Source: Promicromonospora sp. AC04 (GTDB lineage: Bacteria > Actinomycetota > Actinomycetes > Actinomycetales > Cellulomonadaceae). Taken from it: a DNA stretch of 64,000 nucleotides. The stretch covers positions 124,001-188,000 of the forward strand of contig NZ_QBUG01000008.1 of the NCBI RefSeq assembly GCF_003058225.1, written 5' to 3'. A program made the translations under genes and the position numbers. Within the stretch, counting starts at the first letter, position 1; each line of letters begins with the position of its first letter. The notes beneath the pieces are model-generated. The model did no database searches. It saw only the letters and a list, made by a program, of their open reading frames with translations, and was not told the origin of the DNA. Of this stretch, positions 7,744-15,917 are shown one piece after another.

Positions 7744-8813
7744 GAGTCGGGATCGTCGGTGTCGGGGCGATCTCCGGCCAGTACCTGTCGACGTTCGAGC
7801 GGCTGGAGGCAGTCCGGCTCGTCGCGGTCGCCGACCTCGACGCGGCCCGGGCGGCGTCGGTCGCCGCGGAGCAGGGCGTGCGCGCGCTGACGGTCGACGA
7901 GCTGATCACGGACGACGAGGTCGATCTGGTGCTGAACCTGACGATCCCGGCCGCCCACGCCGAGATCGCCCTGCAGGCGATCGCCGCGGGCAAGGCCGTG
8001 TACGGCGAGAAGCCGCTCGCGGCCACGCTCGAGGACGCCCGGGCCGTGGTCGAGGCGGGCCGTGCGGCCGGGGTGCGGGTGGGCTGCGCGCCGGACACCG
8101 TGCTCGGCACGGGCGTGCAGACGGCGCGGAAGGCGATCGACGACGGCGCGATCGGGGAGCCGATCGCGGCGACCGCGACGATGATGACACCCGGTCACGA
8201 GCGCTGGCACCCGAACCCCGACTTCTACTACCAGCCGGGCGGCGGCCCGCTGCTGGACATGGGCCCGTACTACGTGACCGCGCTGGTCACCCTGCTCGGC
8301 CCGGTCGCGTCGGTCGTCGGAGCCGCGAGCCACACCCGGGCGACGCGCGTGATCGGGTCCGGTCCGCGGGCGGGGGAGGTCATCCCGGTCGACGTCGACA
8401 CGCACGTGACGGGGGTGCTGCGGCACGAGTCCGGTGCGTTGTCGACCCTCGTGATGAGCTTCGACTCCGTCGCCACCCGGGCCTCGAACATCGAGGTCCA
8501 CGGCCGGACGGGATCGCTGGTGGTGCCCGATCCGAACGGGTTCGACGGCGACGTGCGGCTGCACGAGCTGGGCGGGGAGTGGCAGACGCTCGCCCCGAGC
8601 GCCGGGTACCGAGACGCGGGGCGCGGGTACGGCGTCGCCGACCTCGCGGTCACCCCGGCGGGGGAGACCGCACGGGCGAACGGCGACGTCGCGTACCACG
8701 TGCTCGACATCATGACGGCGCTCCTCGCGGCTGCCGACAGCGGCACGACGGTCACCGTCGAGAGCAGGTGCGACCGGCCGGCGGCCGTCCCGCTGTCGGA
8801 CGCGCCGCAGTGA
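7728..8813 (+). CDS. Gfo/Idh/MocA family NAD(P)-dependent oxidoreductase
   Basis: A 361-residue sugar dehydrogenase-type enzyme. The N-terminal Rossmann fold opens with RVGIVGVGAISGQ, followed by VADLD and the family's YGEKPLA motif near residue 92; the C-terminal alpha/beta domain has PDFYYQPGGGPLLDMGPYY around the active site. GTG at 7728 is the start, with GAGAGGGG seven bases upstream and a 16-base overlap with the ThuA gene. The pair resembles ThuA/ThuB, suggesting oxidation of a sugar or polyol taken up by the cell. A stem-loop terminator begins within the stop codon region. Confidence 0.88.
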   Translation: MGQPLRVGIVGVGAISGQYLSTFERLEAVRLVAVADLDAARAASVAAEQGVRALTVDELITDDEVDLVLNLTIPAAHAEIALQAIAAGKAVYGEKPLAATLEDARAVVEAGRAAGVRVGCAPDTVLGTGVQTARKAIDDGAIGEPIAATATMMTPGHERWHPNPDFYYQPGGGPLLDMGPYYVTALVTLLGPVASVVGAASHTRATRVIGSGPRAGEVIPVDVDTHVTGVLRHESGALSTLVMSFDSVATRASNIEVHGRTGSLVVPDPNGFDGDVRLHELGGEWQTLAPSAGYRDAGRGYGVADLAVTPAGETARANGDVAYHVLDIMTALLAAADSGTTVTVESRCDRPAAVPLSDAPQ

Positions 8814-8817
8814 GCCC

Positions 8818-8852
8818 CTGACCCCTGCCAGGGGCTCACTGGCAGGGGTCAG
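8818..8852. terminator. Bidirectional terminator between convergent genes
   Basis: CTGACCCCTGCCA pairs perfectly with TGGCAGGGGTCAG across a 9-base loop. An alternative pairing (TGAGCCCC with GGGGCTCA) overlaps it. The GH30 stop codon at 8849-8851 lies inside the right arm, so the structure is shared by both genes. Confidence 0.7.
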
Positions 8853-10741
8853 CCGACCCGGGCGAGCCGGAAGGTCTGCGTGGCCGCGCCGGTGCACGGC
8901 TGCTGGGTGAGCCGGGTCCCGTTGGCTCCGATTGCCGAGCCGAGCGTCAGGCACGACCCGCTGTGCCGGGCGGTGAAGCTCAGCGCGCCGCTCGTCGCCG
9001 TCGGGCGCCACTGCTGGTTGGCGCCGCCCACGTAGGACCAGAGGTGGACGGCGGCCCCGTTGGCGACGGCGCCCGGGCCGCCGTCGACGTCCCAGACCTT
9101 GCCGGCGTGCTGGTTGAGCACCTGGTAGTAGCCGTCAGTGGTGGGGGTGAAGCGCCAGCGCTGGTTGGCCTGGCCGGCGTCGCCGCAGGTCCACTGCTGC
9201 AGGCCGGTGCCGTCGGTGGTGCCCCAGCCGACGGCGTCGAGGCACTTGCCGCTCGCCGACGAGACGACCTGGTACCAGGAGGCCGGGTCCGGGTCGGCGG
9301 GGGTAGTGGTCGACTGCGGGTCCCACGTGTACGTGGCGACGGCCCGGCCGGGCAGGGTGTGGGTGAGGGAGCGGCCCTCGTCGGTGATCGAGAACGTCCG
9401 GCTCCCGGACGAGGCGTTCACGACGAACGCGACGCGGGTGCCGTCCGGGTTCTGGAAGACGACGTTCTGGAGCCCGCCGGACGCCTCGCTGGTCGAGCCG
9501 ATGCGGCGGGCGCCGGCGTCGACGAACTTGCTGAGGTGGCCCAGCACGTAGAACTCCGCGTTGCGGGTGACCGTGCTCCCGGCGATCTCGACGACGCCGT
9601 TGCAGCGGGTGGTGCAGTGGCCCTGGTGCGGTCCGCCGTTCTGGTCGAGCGCGAGGTTCCAGTTGATGACCGTCTCGCCGCCGTTGCGCATGTTGCGCAC
9701 CACGAGGTTCTCCGCGTGCCAGACGAGCGTGTCGCCGAAGGTGTTCGCCGCATTGTCGCTGTCCGTGCCGGAGCACTCGGTGAAGTAGACGCGCTTGCCG
9801 GCCGCCACGACCTGGGCCTGCGCCTCAGGGGAGCCGCCGTAGCAGTGGAAGGCGGCGCCGACGACGCGGGAGATGCCCTGGGTGCCGTTGAAGACCTCCA
9901 GCGGGTAGTCGGGCCGGTCCCAGTTGTGGTCGTAGGCGAAGATCTGGGTGCCCAGGCCGGCGCTGGTCAGCCGGGCGTCGAGCACCCGGAAGAACTCCGC
10001 CTGCTCGGCCGCCGACATGCTCATCGAAGGGTAGCTCGTGGCGAAGAGCGGCTCGTTCTGGACCGTGAGGTCGCTGAGCGTCACACCCTGCTGCGCGTAC
10101 GCCTGGATCGTCCGGACCAGGTAGTCGGCGTACTCGTCGTAGTTCTCGGCGCGCAGGCTGCCGCCGTTCAGCGAGCCGCCGGTCTTCATCCAGGCCGGCG
10201 GGGACCACGGGCTGCCCATGAAGCGGATACCGGGGTTGATCGCTACCGCCTGCCGCAGGACGGGCAGGATCTCCTGCTGGTCACGGGCGATGCTGAACTG
10301 ACCCTGCGTGTCCTCGTAGGTGTAGAAGCCGCCCGAGTTGAAGTCGGTGCTGCCGAGCGGCTGGCGCAGGTAGTTCAGGCCTATGCCGTCGCCCGCGCGC
10401 GAGAACAGCGACCGCAACAGGCTGTCGCGGGTCGCCGCGGGCAGGTCGTTGATGAGCGAGGCCGACGCCTCGGTGACGGAGGCGCCTGCGCCGGTGAAGC
10501 GCTGGGCGACCTGGCCCGGGTCCACGCGGATGTCGACCGCCTGCGGGCTGGTGTTGAAGGGCACGTCTCCGCCGTCGGCCAGCTTGCGGCTGCTGTCGGC
10601 GGTGGTGACCCAGACGTGGGCACTGGTCGGAGCGGCGGCGGCCGGTCCGGCGGCCGGACCGATCCCGGCGGCGCCAACGGCCAGGATGCTCAGCGTGGCG
10701 AGCGACAGCCGGACGGACCCGGTGCGGGTGGTACGCGTCAT
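8849..10741 (-). CDS. Secreted GH30 glycosidase with C-terminal ricin-type lectin domain
   Basis: A 630-residue exported enzyme. Residues 1-38 are a Sec signal ending in AAAA-PTSA. The GH30 (beta/alpha)8 domain fills about 65-470: MGSPWSPPAWMKTGG, acid/base Glu230 in TVQNEP and nucleophile Glu322 in YFTECSG. Residues about 485-628 are a CBM13/ricin-B trefoil with three QxW-like repeats (GLQQWTCG, GGANQQWRP). Family members are beta-1,6-glucanases, glucosylceramidases or xylanases; the actinobacterial domain order best fits a fungal-wall beta-1,6-glucanase, but that is inference. It faces a TetR gene across a shared promoter region with a near-palindrome at 10789, the likely control point. Confidence 0.88.
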   Translation of the reverse strand: MTRTTRTGSVRLSLATLSILAVGAAGIGPAAGPAAAAPTSAHVWVTTADSSRKLADGGDVPFNTSPQAVDIRVDPGQVAQRFTGAGASVTEASASLINDLPAATRDSLLRSLFSRAGDGIGLNYLRQPLGSTDFNSGGFYTYEDTQGQFSIARDQQEILPVLRQAVAINPGIRFMGSPWSPPAWMKTGGSLNGGSLRAENYDEYADYLVRTIQAYAQQGVTLSDLTVQNEPLFATSYPSMSMSAAEQAEFFRVLDARLTSAGLGTQIFAYDHNWDRPDYPLEVFNGTQGISRVVGAAFHCYGGSPEAQAQVVAAGKRVYFTECSGTDSDNAANTFGDTLVWHAENLVVRNMRNGGETVINWNLALDQNGGPHQGHCTTRCNGVVEIAGSTVTRNAEFYVLGHLSKFVDAGARRIGSTSEASGGLQNVVFQNPDGTRVAFVVNASSGSRTFSITDEGRSLTHTLPGRAVATYTWDPQSTTTPADPDPASWYQVVSSASGKCLDAVGWGTTDGTGLQQWTCGDAGQANQRWRFTPTTDGYYQVLNQHAGKVWDVDGGPGAVANGAAVHLWSYVGGANQQWRPTATSGALSFTARHSGSCLTLGSAIGANGTRLTQQPCTGAATQTFRLARVG

Positions 10742-10788
10742 TGCGACTCCCTCGATGGGTGGGTTTTGCGGCCGAGCGTACCCCTACT

Positions 10789-10804
10789 TACCAAGTGCTC
10801 GGTA
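10789..10804. promoter_or_regulatory. TetR-type operator in the GH30/TetR divergent promoter
   Basis: TACCAAGTGCTCGGTA is a 16-base palindrome with one mismatched pair, 48 bases upstream of the GH30 start and 106 before the TetR start. GGTAGGTAG follows directly. Confidence 0.5.
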
Positions 10805-10909
10805 GGTAGTGGATACCCGTAGGACGACGCCGGGGGTGCGGGCGGCTGGGCGGACTGCCGTGCGGACCGTCGTGCGGGCCGCGCCGGACGGGTCCGTAGA
10901 CTCGCTCGG

Positions 10910-11533
10910 ATGACACGTGTAGCCGGGGGACCCAGGGTCCGGCGTCCTCCCGCGGAGCGCCGCGCGGAGATCCTGCGCATCGCCATGGAGACGTTCGCGG
11001 AACGCGGCTACCAGAGCGCGTCGTTGGCCGAGATCGCGGACCGGGTCGGGCTGACCCAGGCCGGCGTGCTGCACTACTTCTCGTCCAAGGCGGGCCTGCT
11101 CACCGGCGTGCTCGACCTGCGGGACTCGACGGACATCGAGGAGCTCGGCAGCGAGCGACCCCGCGGCCTGGCATTCCTGCGCCACCTGGTCGAGACGACA
11201 CGGCGCAACACCGGGCGCGAGGGGATCGTGCGGCTCTACACCGTGCTCGCGGCGGAGAGCGTGACCGCGAAACACCCCGCGCAGGACTGGTTCCGCGACC
11301 GCTACCAAGGGCTGCGCGTCCTCGTCGTCGAGGCGCTCGACGAAGCACAGGCCGCGGGGGAGGTGGCGGCGGACGTCGACACCGGGACGACCGCCCGGGT
11401 GATCATCGCGACCATGGACGGCCTGCAGCTCCAGTGGCTGCTGGAGCCCGGCTCGGTCGACATGGCTGCGGCCACCGAGGTAGCGATCGTGCGGCTGATC
11501 GGCCGCGACCTGCCGCCGGCGGCTACGCACTGA
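10910..11533 (+). CDS. TetR/AcrR family transcriptional regulator
   Basis: A 207-residue regulator. The N-terminal helix-turn-helix (residues about 17-65: RRAEILRIAMETFAERGYQS, then VGLTQAGVLHYFSSKAGLL) is textbook TetR, and the C-terminal half is a helical ligand domain of unknown specificity. It starts at ATG 10910 near the end of a 168-base divergent promoter shared with the secreted GH30 gene and probably represses that gene and itself through the 10789 palindrome. A 20-bp tandem repeat array begins five bases past its stop. Confidence 0.9.
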   Translation: MTRVAGGPRVRRPPAERRAEILRIAMETFAERGYQSASLAEIADRVGLTQAGVLHYFSSKAGLLTGVLDLRDSTDIEELGSERPRGLAFLRHLVETTRRNTGREGIVRLYTVLAAESVTAKHPAQDWFRDRYQGLRVLVVEALDEAQAAGEVAADVDTGTTARVIIATMDGLQLQWLLEPGSVDMAAATEVAIVRLIGRDLPPAATH

Positions 11534-11538
11534 CCTGA

Positions 11539-11698
11539 GTCGGGCGGGGCTGGGTCGTGTCGGGCGGGGCTGGGTCGAGTCGGGCGGGGCTGAGCTGAGT
11601 CGGGCGGGGCTGGGTCGAACCCGGCGTGGGTGGGTCGAGTCGGGCGTGGCTGGGTCAAGCCCGGCGTGGCTGGGCCAAGCCCGGCGTGGCTGGGCCAA
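11539..11698. repeat. Eight 20-bp tandem repeats
   Basis: Contiguous units based on GTCGGGCGGGGCTGGGTCGA drift to GCCCGGCGTGGCTGGGCCAA, starting at 11539 and repeating every 20 bases. They lie between the convergent TetR and lipoprotein genes and appear non-coding. Confidence 0.85.
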
Positions 11699-11763
11699 GA
11701 GCTGGGCCCGGGCCCGGGTCGGGGTCGGGGTCCGGTCCGGCGTCCGGTCCGGATCCGGGTTCC

Positions 11764-12402
11764 TCAGGCGGCCCCCTCGTCGGGCAGCGTCGTCAGGACG
11801 GTCAGCGGCACGTGCGTCTCCCCCGACCGGGGTTCGAGGCCGACCAGCACGAGCGCGTCCTGCCCGTCGGGGCTGGTCCAGCCTTGTGCCCACGCGTCGT
11901 CCACCGTCGGCTGCTCCGGCATCGCGTCCCACCCACGGACGCCCACGAGCTCGCTCTGGTAGGCGTCACGCACCTCCGCCACGTCGACGTCGGCGTCCAG
12001 GACGAGCGGGAGGTTACGCAGCCGCTCCTCGTCGACCTCCTCGACGAGCGCGTCGTAGACGGGTCCCCAGGCGCGCAGGTCACGGGCCGCCACGTCGTCC
12101 CCGAACGCGTACTCGTCCGGGGCCTCCACGCCCGCCGGCCTGGCGGGGACGGCACCCGACGGCGGCGGCGTCGAGCAGGCAGTCACGAGTCCGACGACGA
12201 GGCCGGCGGTCACGAGCCAGGCGGCGCGGCGCACACCCGGGTGGGCCGGGCGTGCCGGGCGCGCCAGGTGGGCCGGGTCGGCCGGGTGTGGTGTGTTCGC
12301 GGGGTGGGCCGGGTGTGGTGTGTCCGCCGGGTGGGCCGGGTGTGGTGTGCGTGCTGGTTGTGCCGGGCGGAGCCGCGTCGGGAGGAGTCGGCGAGACGTC
12401 AT
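11764..12402 (-). CDS. Putative lipoprotein with Pro/His-rich N-terminal extension
   Basis: 212 residues from the ATG at 12402. The first about 55 residues are Pro/His/Ala repeats (ADTPHPAHPA, ANTPHPADPA) encoded by tandem DNA, followed by a normal lipoprotein signal: VRRAAWLVTAGLVVGLVTAC, with VTAC as lipobox. Because a GTG (12234) sits exactly at that valine, the true start may be there, giving a conventional 156-residue lipoprotein; neither start has a clear ribosome site. The mature part is acidic (DEYAFGDDVAARDLRAWGPV, VEEVDEERLRNLP) and belongs to no family I recognise; it is probably anchored outside the membrane. It lies alone between two repeat arrays. Confidence 0.6.
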   Translation of the reverse strand: MTSRRLLPTRLRPAQPARTPHPAHPADTPHPAHPANTPHPADPAHLARPARPAHPGVRRAAWLVTAGLVVGLVTACSTPPPSGAVPARPAGVEAPDEYAFGDDVAARDLRAWGPVYDALVEEVDEERLRNLPLVLDADVDVAEVRDAYQSELVGVRGWDAMPEQPTVDDAWAQGWTSPDGQDALVLVGLEPRSGETHVPLTVLTTLPDEGAA

Positions 12403-12441
12403 CGGACCAGCGTGCCGGGTCGGGATGAACACGAGGTTGCC

Positions 12442-12562
12442 TCGAACCGCAGGTTGATCGCGCGCCCCTTCGCCGAACCGAAACGACACGCCGGCGCACC
12501 GCGAGAATTCGGCGTGTCGCTTCGGTTCGGCGAACTGGTGGACCCGCAGGTTGCGGTTCGGC
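12442..12562. repeat. Nested palindromic element, copy 1
   Basis: Inner arms 12469-12493 and 12510-12534 (25 bp, one mismatch) contain CGAACCGAAACGACACGCCG and complement, with a 16-base loop holding CCGCGAGA. Outer arms are CGAACCGCA (12443-12451) and TGCGGTTCG (12552-12560). A second copy with the same arms, loop motif and spacing lies at 42342-42462. Not coding as far as I can see. Confidence 0.8.
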
Positions 12563-12798
12563 GGGCTGGCGGACCACGAATTTGCGGTTCGGCGGGCTGG
12601 CGGACCACGAACTTGCGGTTCGGCGGGCTGGCGGACGACGAACTTGCGGTTCGGCGGGCTGGTGGACCACGAACTTGCGGTTCGGCGGGCTGGCGGACGA
12701 CGAACCTGCGGTTCGGCGGGCCGGCGGACCACCAACCTGCGGTTAGGCGGGTCAGCGGACAAGCAGGTTGCGGTTCGGCCGGATCGGCGGACGGGGCA
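12551..12798. repeat. Eight 31-bp tandem repeats built on the outer arm of the palindromic element
   Basis: Units start every 31 bases from 12551. Each opens with (T/C)TGCGGTTCGG, the outer right arm of the element at 12442, followed by CGGGCTGGCGGACCACGAA. Units 1-5 are nearly identical and 6-8 are diverged. The array fills the gap between the lipoprotein and GH87 genes. There are no spacers, so it is not a CRISPR. Confidence 0.85.
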
Positions 12799-12821
12799 GA
12801 CCCGCGGTCGCAGGCCGCGGA

Positions 12822-15752
12822 CTAGAACCCCGAGTTACCGCCCAGGCGGTTGAGGACGAAGCCCATGTCGTTGAGCAGCCCCGCCGTTCCCGAGCCTGAC
12901 ACAGTCGTGTTCGCGAACGTCGCGCTCCCCGCCGCGTGGAGCTCGATGCCGTAGGTGCCCGAGCCGGTGACGGCGACCCGGTCGAAGCTGACCTGCTGGA
13001 TCGACTTCTGCCACGACATGAGGACGCCCGCGTAGGTGCTGTCCTCGATGGTGATGTCGCGCACCACTATGGGCGCGTCGATGGCGTGCACGTCGGCGTA
13101 GATCCACAGCGCGCCGAGCTCGGCCGGCCAGTTGGGCTCGCGGCTGCCGGTCCGGGTGAGCGTGTTGCGCTGCACCGTCGTCGTGCCAGTGAACGGCACC
13201 CCGAACCGGGTGCTGATTGCGATCCCGGCCGCAGCGTTGACGGTGTCGGCCACGAGGTTGTCCTCGACGCGGTTGCCCCCTCCGCCGCCGTACACCGCCA
13301 GGCCGTTGGCCAGCGCCGGCGCCTGGACCGTGTTGAACGAGAACACGCTGCCGCTCACGGCGGCGCCGTCCGACCACATCGCCAGCGAGTCGTCGCCGGT
13401 GTTCCGGAACGTCGACTGGGTCACCTGCGTGTTGGTCACGCCCGAACGGAGGTTCACGCCGTCGGCGTACGTGTCGCGGACGCGCAGGCCGACCGCGAGC
13501 ACGTCCCGGGAGCCCGGCCGCACCCAGAGCCCCACCTTGGTGTGCTGCATCCAGATGTTCTGCAGCAGCGTCTCGCCCGTGAAGTCGCCCTCGATCGCGG
13601 CCTGACCGTTCGCATCGTCGCGCACGGTGGCCGATCCGAGGATCGCGACGTCGGCGATGGTGACGCCGCCGCCGGTCGCGTAGAAGCCGCCGGCCCGGCC
13701 GGTGCCCGCGACGACCGAGTGCCACGGGCCCGCGCCGAAGATCGCCACGCCCGACACCTGGATCGCGTTGTTCACGTGGAAGGTGCCCGCGGGGATCCAG
13801 ACCGGCACGCCTGCCGCGCGGGCGGCGGCCACTGCCGCCGTGATGGCCGCCGTGTCGTCACCACCCCCAGGGGTGGCGCCGTGCGCCGTGATCGACACCG
13901 CGCCGGCGGGCGCGGTGAGTGCGGGCGCAATCCGCTCGGCCTCGACGAGGTCGACGTCGATGTGCGAGACGGCGCCGGAGTCCTTCTGCAGCGTGATCAC
14001 CGTCCCCGCCGGCTGCTCGGGGATGTCGAACCGCAGCTCGTCGTAGAACCGGTGGGCGGCGCCGAGCGTCGGGTCGTTGTAGAACGGGTACGCCCCGTAG
14101 ACCCAGCTGTGGGCCGAGCTCAGCGTGACGTCCTTCAGCTTCGCGCCGTCGGCGTAGACCGCGAGGGGCGAGGTCAGGCCGGTGCCGGTCGCGTTGTCGG
14201 GGATCGAGTAGCGCACGACGAGCCCGCTCGCGGGGGCGATGAGCGCGACGTTCACGTTCTCGCCGACCGCGTCCAGCCGCACGGCGCTGCGGCCGCTCGA
14301 CTCCGCCTGCACCGTCCCGTAGGTGCGCGACGGCGCCAGCCTGGTGCCGTTCGTCGTCCCCGCCTCGGCCTCGTACTGCTGGTACGCCGCGGACGCACCA
14401 CGCGCGGCCAGACCGGTCTCGCCGGCGACCACGAGACTGTCGATCAGCACGTCGGCGCCGGTGCCCGCGGCCCGGACGCCCACCGTGTTGACGCCGGCCC
14501 GCACCGGGACGTTCGACGTGACCGTGCGCCATCCGCTGCCCGAGGGGAAGGCCACCTGGCCCGTGACGCGGCCGTTGACCAGCAGGTCGAGCGTGCGCGC
14601 CCCGCCGGGAGTGGCAAAGGTGATGGTGGCGGTCGCGGTGCCGGCCGCACCGGCCCGGACCGTACGCAGGAGGCGCGCGCCCGCGCTGGTGAAGCCGCCG
14701 ACGTAGCCGGCCCCGGTGAAGCCGCCGGTCGAGCTGGCCACGGCGGCGCCGCCGGAGCGGTAGGCGCTCTCGGCCTCGCCCGGCCCCGCGGGCTGCGGGG
14801 GCACGTTCGCGGTGACGTCGAGCCGGTCGATGTTCGCGTTGCCGTTGTCGCCGGAGTCGTAGGCGAGTCTGATGTCGTGGTTGCCCGCGGTCAGGGTCGC
14901 GGTGTGCGTGACGGCGGCCCACTGGTCCCAGCCCGCGGTCGCGGGCAGGGAGAGCTGGGTGAGCCGGGTGCCGCCGTCGTACAGCGACAGCGTGCGGGCC
15001 GAGCCGGTGCCGTTCGCGTAGCGGAAGGTCAGGTCCTTCGAGCCCGCCGCGGTGACCTGCACCTTGAAGGTGGTCGACGCCGAACCGGCGTTGGCGTCGG
15101 TGTAGCCCCCGACGAACCCGGCGCCGGAGTACCCGGCGTGCTCGGTCGAGACCGTCGCACCGCCGGCCAGGGTGGCCGACTCCGCCTCGAACGTCGGCCC
15201 CGGCCCGTAGTCGGCGCCGCTCGTGCCACCCGAGTCGGTGACGTCCAGGCTGTCGAGGTTCACGTTACCGGAGTCGGCGCTGCCGAACCGGTACGCGACC
15301 GAGTGGCTGCCGGTGGACAGCGCGACGACGGCGTTCTGGGTCGCCCAGGTGCTCCAGCTCGCCGTCGGCTGGAGCGTGACCTGCTGGGCGGCGCCGTCCA
15401 CCAGGAGGGTGAGGGTCTTGGCCGAGCCGGTGCCGTTGGCGTACCGCAGGCCCAGCGTGTGCGGGCCCGACGTCGCCGCAGTCACCGCGAACGTCGTCGT
15501 CGCGGTGCCCTTGTTGCCGTCGGTGTAGCCGCCGACGAACCCGGTGCCGGTGTAGCCGGTGTGCTCGGTGGCCACTACCGCGCCACCCGCCAGGGCGGCC
15601 TGCTCGGCCTGGTAGCGGGCGGTCGCGGCACCGGCCGGGGCCGCGCTCGCGGCCACGAGGGCGGTGCCGGCGACGGCGACGGCCGCCAGCAGGGCGAGGC
15701 TTCTGCGCCAGGCCGGGTACGTGCGGGTGGCTGTGGATGTTCTGCGCGGCAT
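12822..15752 (-). CDS. Secreted GH87 alpha-1,3-glucanase (mycodextranase type) with three CBM35/CBM6-like domains
   Basis: A 976-residue exported enzyme. A signal peptide (about 1-42, ending APAGAATA) leads into three beta-sandwich carbohydrate-binding modules (about 44-170, 185-315, 325-445). The first two share YTGTGFVGGYTD / YSGAGFVGGYTD and LRYANGTGSAKTL-like segments. From about residue 455 the sequence follows mycodextranase-type GH87 proteins: YGTVQAESSGRSAVRLDAVG, RYSIPDNATGTGL, GDDTAAITAAVAAARAAGVP, then a right-handed beta-helix with TKVGLWVRPG, YADGVNL and NTGDDSLAMW, where the paired Asp are likely catalytic. ATG 15752 follows GGAG by five bases. It would depolymerise alpha-1,3-glucan of fungal walls or dental mutan. 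It is divergent from a LacI gene with a shared operator. Confidence 0.87.
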   Translation of the reverse strand: MPRRTSTATRTYPAWRRSLALLAAVAVAGTALVAASAAPAGAATARYQAEQAALAGGAVVATEHTGYTGTGFVGGYTDGNKGTATTTFAVTAATSGPHTLGLRYANGTGSAKTLTLLVDGAAQQVTLQPTASWSTWATQNAVVALSTGSHSVAYRFGSADSGNVNLDSLDVTDSGGTSGADYGPGPTFEAESATLAGGATVSTEHAGYSGAGFVGGYTDANAGSASTTFKVQVTAAGSKDLTFRYANGTGSARTLSLYDGGTRLTQLSLPATAGWDQWAAVTHTATLTAGNHDIRLAYDSGDNGNANIDRLDVTANVPPQPAGPGEAESAYRSGGAAVASSTGGFTGAGYVGGFTSAGARLLRTVRAGAAGTATATITFATPGGARTLDLLVNGRVTGQVAFPSGSGWRTVTSNVPVRAGVNTVGVRAAGTGADVLIDSLVVAGETGLAARGASAAYQQYEAEAGTTNGTRLAPSRTYGTVQAESSGRSAVRLDAVGENVNVALIAPASGLVVRYSIPDNATGTGLTSPLAVYADGAKLKDVTLSSAHSWVYGAYPFYNDPTLGAAHRFYDELRFDIPEQPAGTVITLQKDSGAVSHIDVDLVEAERIAPALTAPAGAVSITAHGATPGGGDDTAAITAAVAAARAAGVPVWIPAGTFHVNNAIQVSGVAIFGAGPWHSVVAGTGRAGGFYATGGGVTIADVAILGSATVRDDANGQAAIEGDFTGETLLQNIWMQHTKVGLWVRPGSRDVLAVGLRVRDTYADGVNLRSGVTNTQVTQSTFRNTGDDSLAMWSDGAAVSGSVFSFNTVQAPALANGLAVYGGGGGNRVEDNLVADTVNAAAGIAISTRFGVPFTGTTTVQRNTLTRTGSREPNWPAELGALWIYADVHAIDAPIVVRDITIEDSTYAGVLMSWQKSIQQVSFDRVAVTGSGTYGIELHAAGSATFANTTVSGSGTAGLLNDMGFVLNRLGGNSGF

Positions 15753-15816
15753 GAGATCTCCTTCGACCGGGATGCGCACCGTTCACCGCGGTCTCGGACC
15801 GGCTGGAGCCGGGAAG

Positions 15817-15830
15817 GTTTAGCGGTAAAC
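15817..15830. promoter_or_regulatory. LacI-type operator between GH87 and its regulator
   Basis: GTTTAGCGGTAAAC is a palindrome with 5-bp arms around GCGG, 65 bases before the GH87 start and 88 before the LacI start. It is the only clear dyad in the divergent gap. Confidence 0.55.
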
Positions 15831-15917
15831 TTCGCAAGACGGTACGGGGGTGCCGACCGTCCGGTCAAGGGCGACCTAGGATGCGGCGAGAGCCGGACGC
15901 CGACGGGGGAGGATCGC

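Noticed and set aside
12551-12798. Regular 31-bp repeats that look like a CRISPR array
   Set aside because: Units are contiguous with no unique spacers and drift along the array; no cas gene is in the window.
12936-15917. Very long open frame on the plus strand opposite GH87
   Set aside because: It is the antisense shadow of a high-GC gene; only the part from 15918, with ribosome site and LacI domains, is real.
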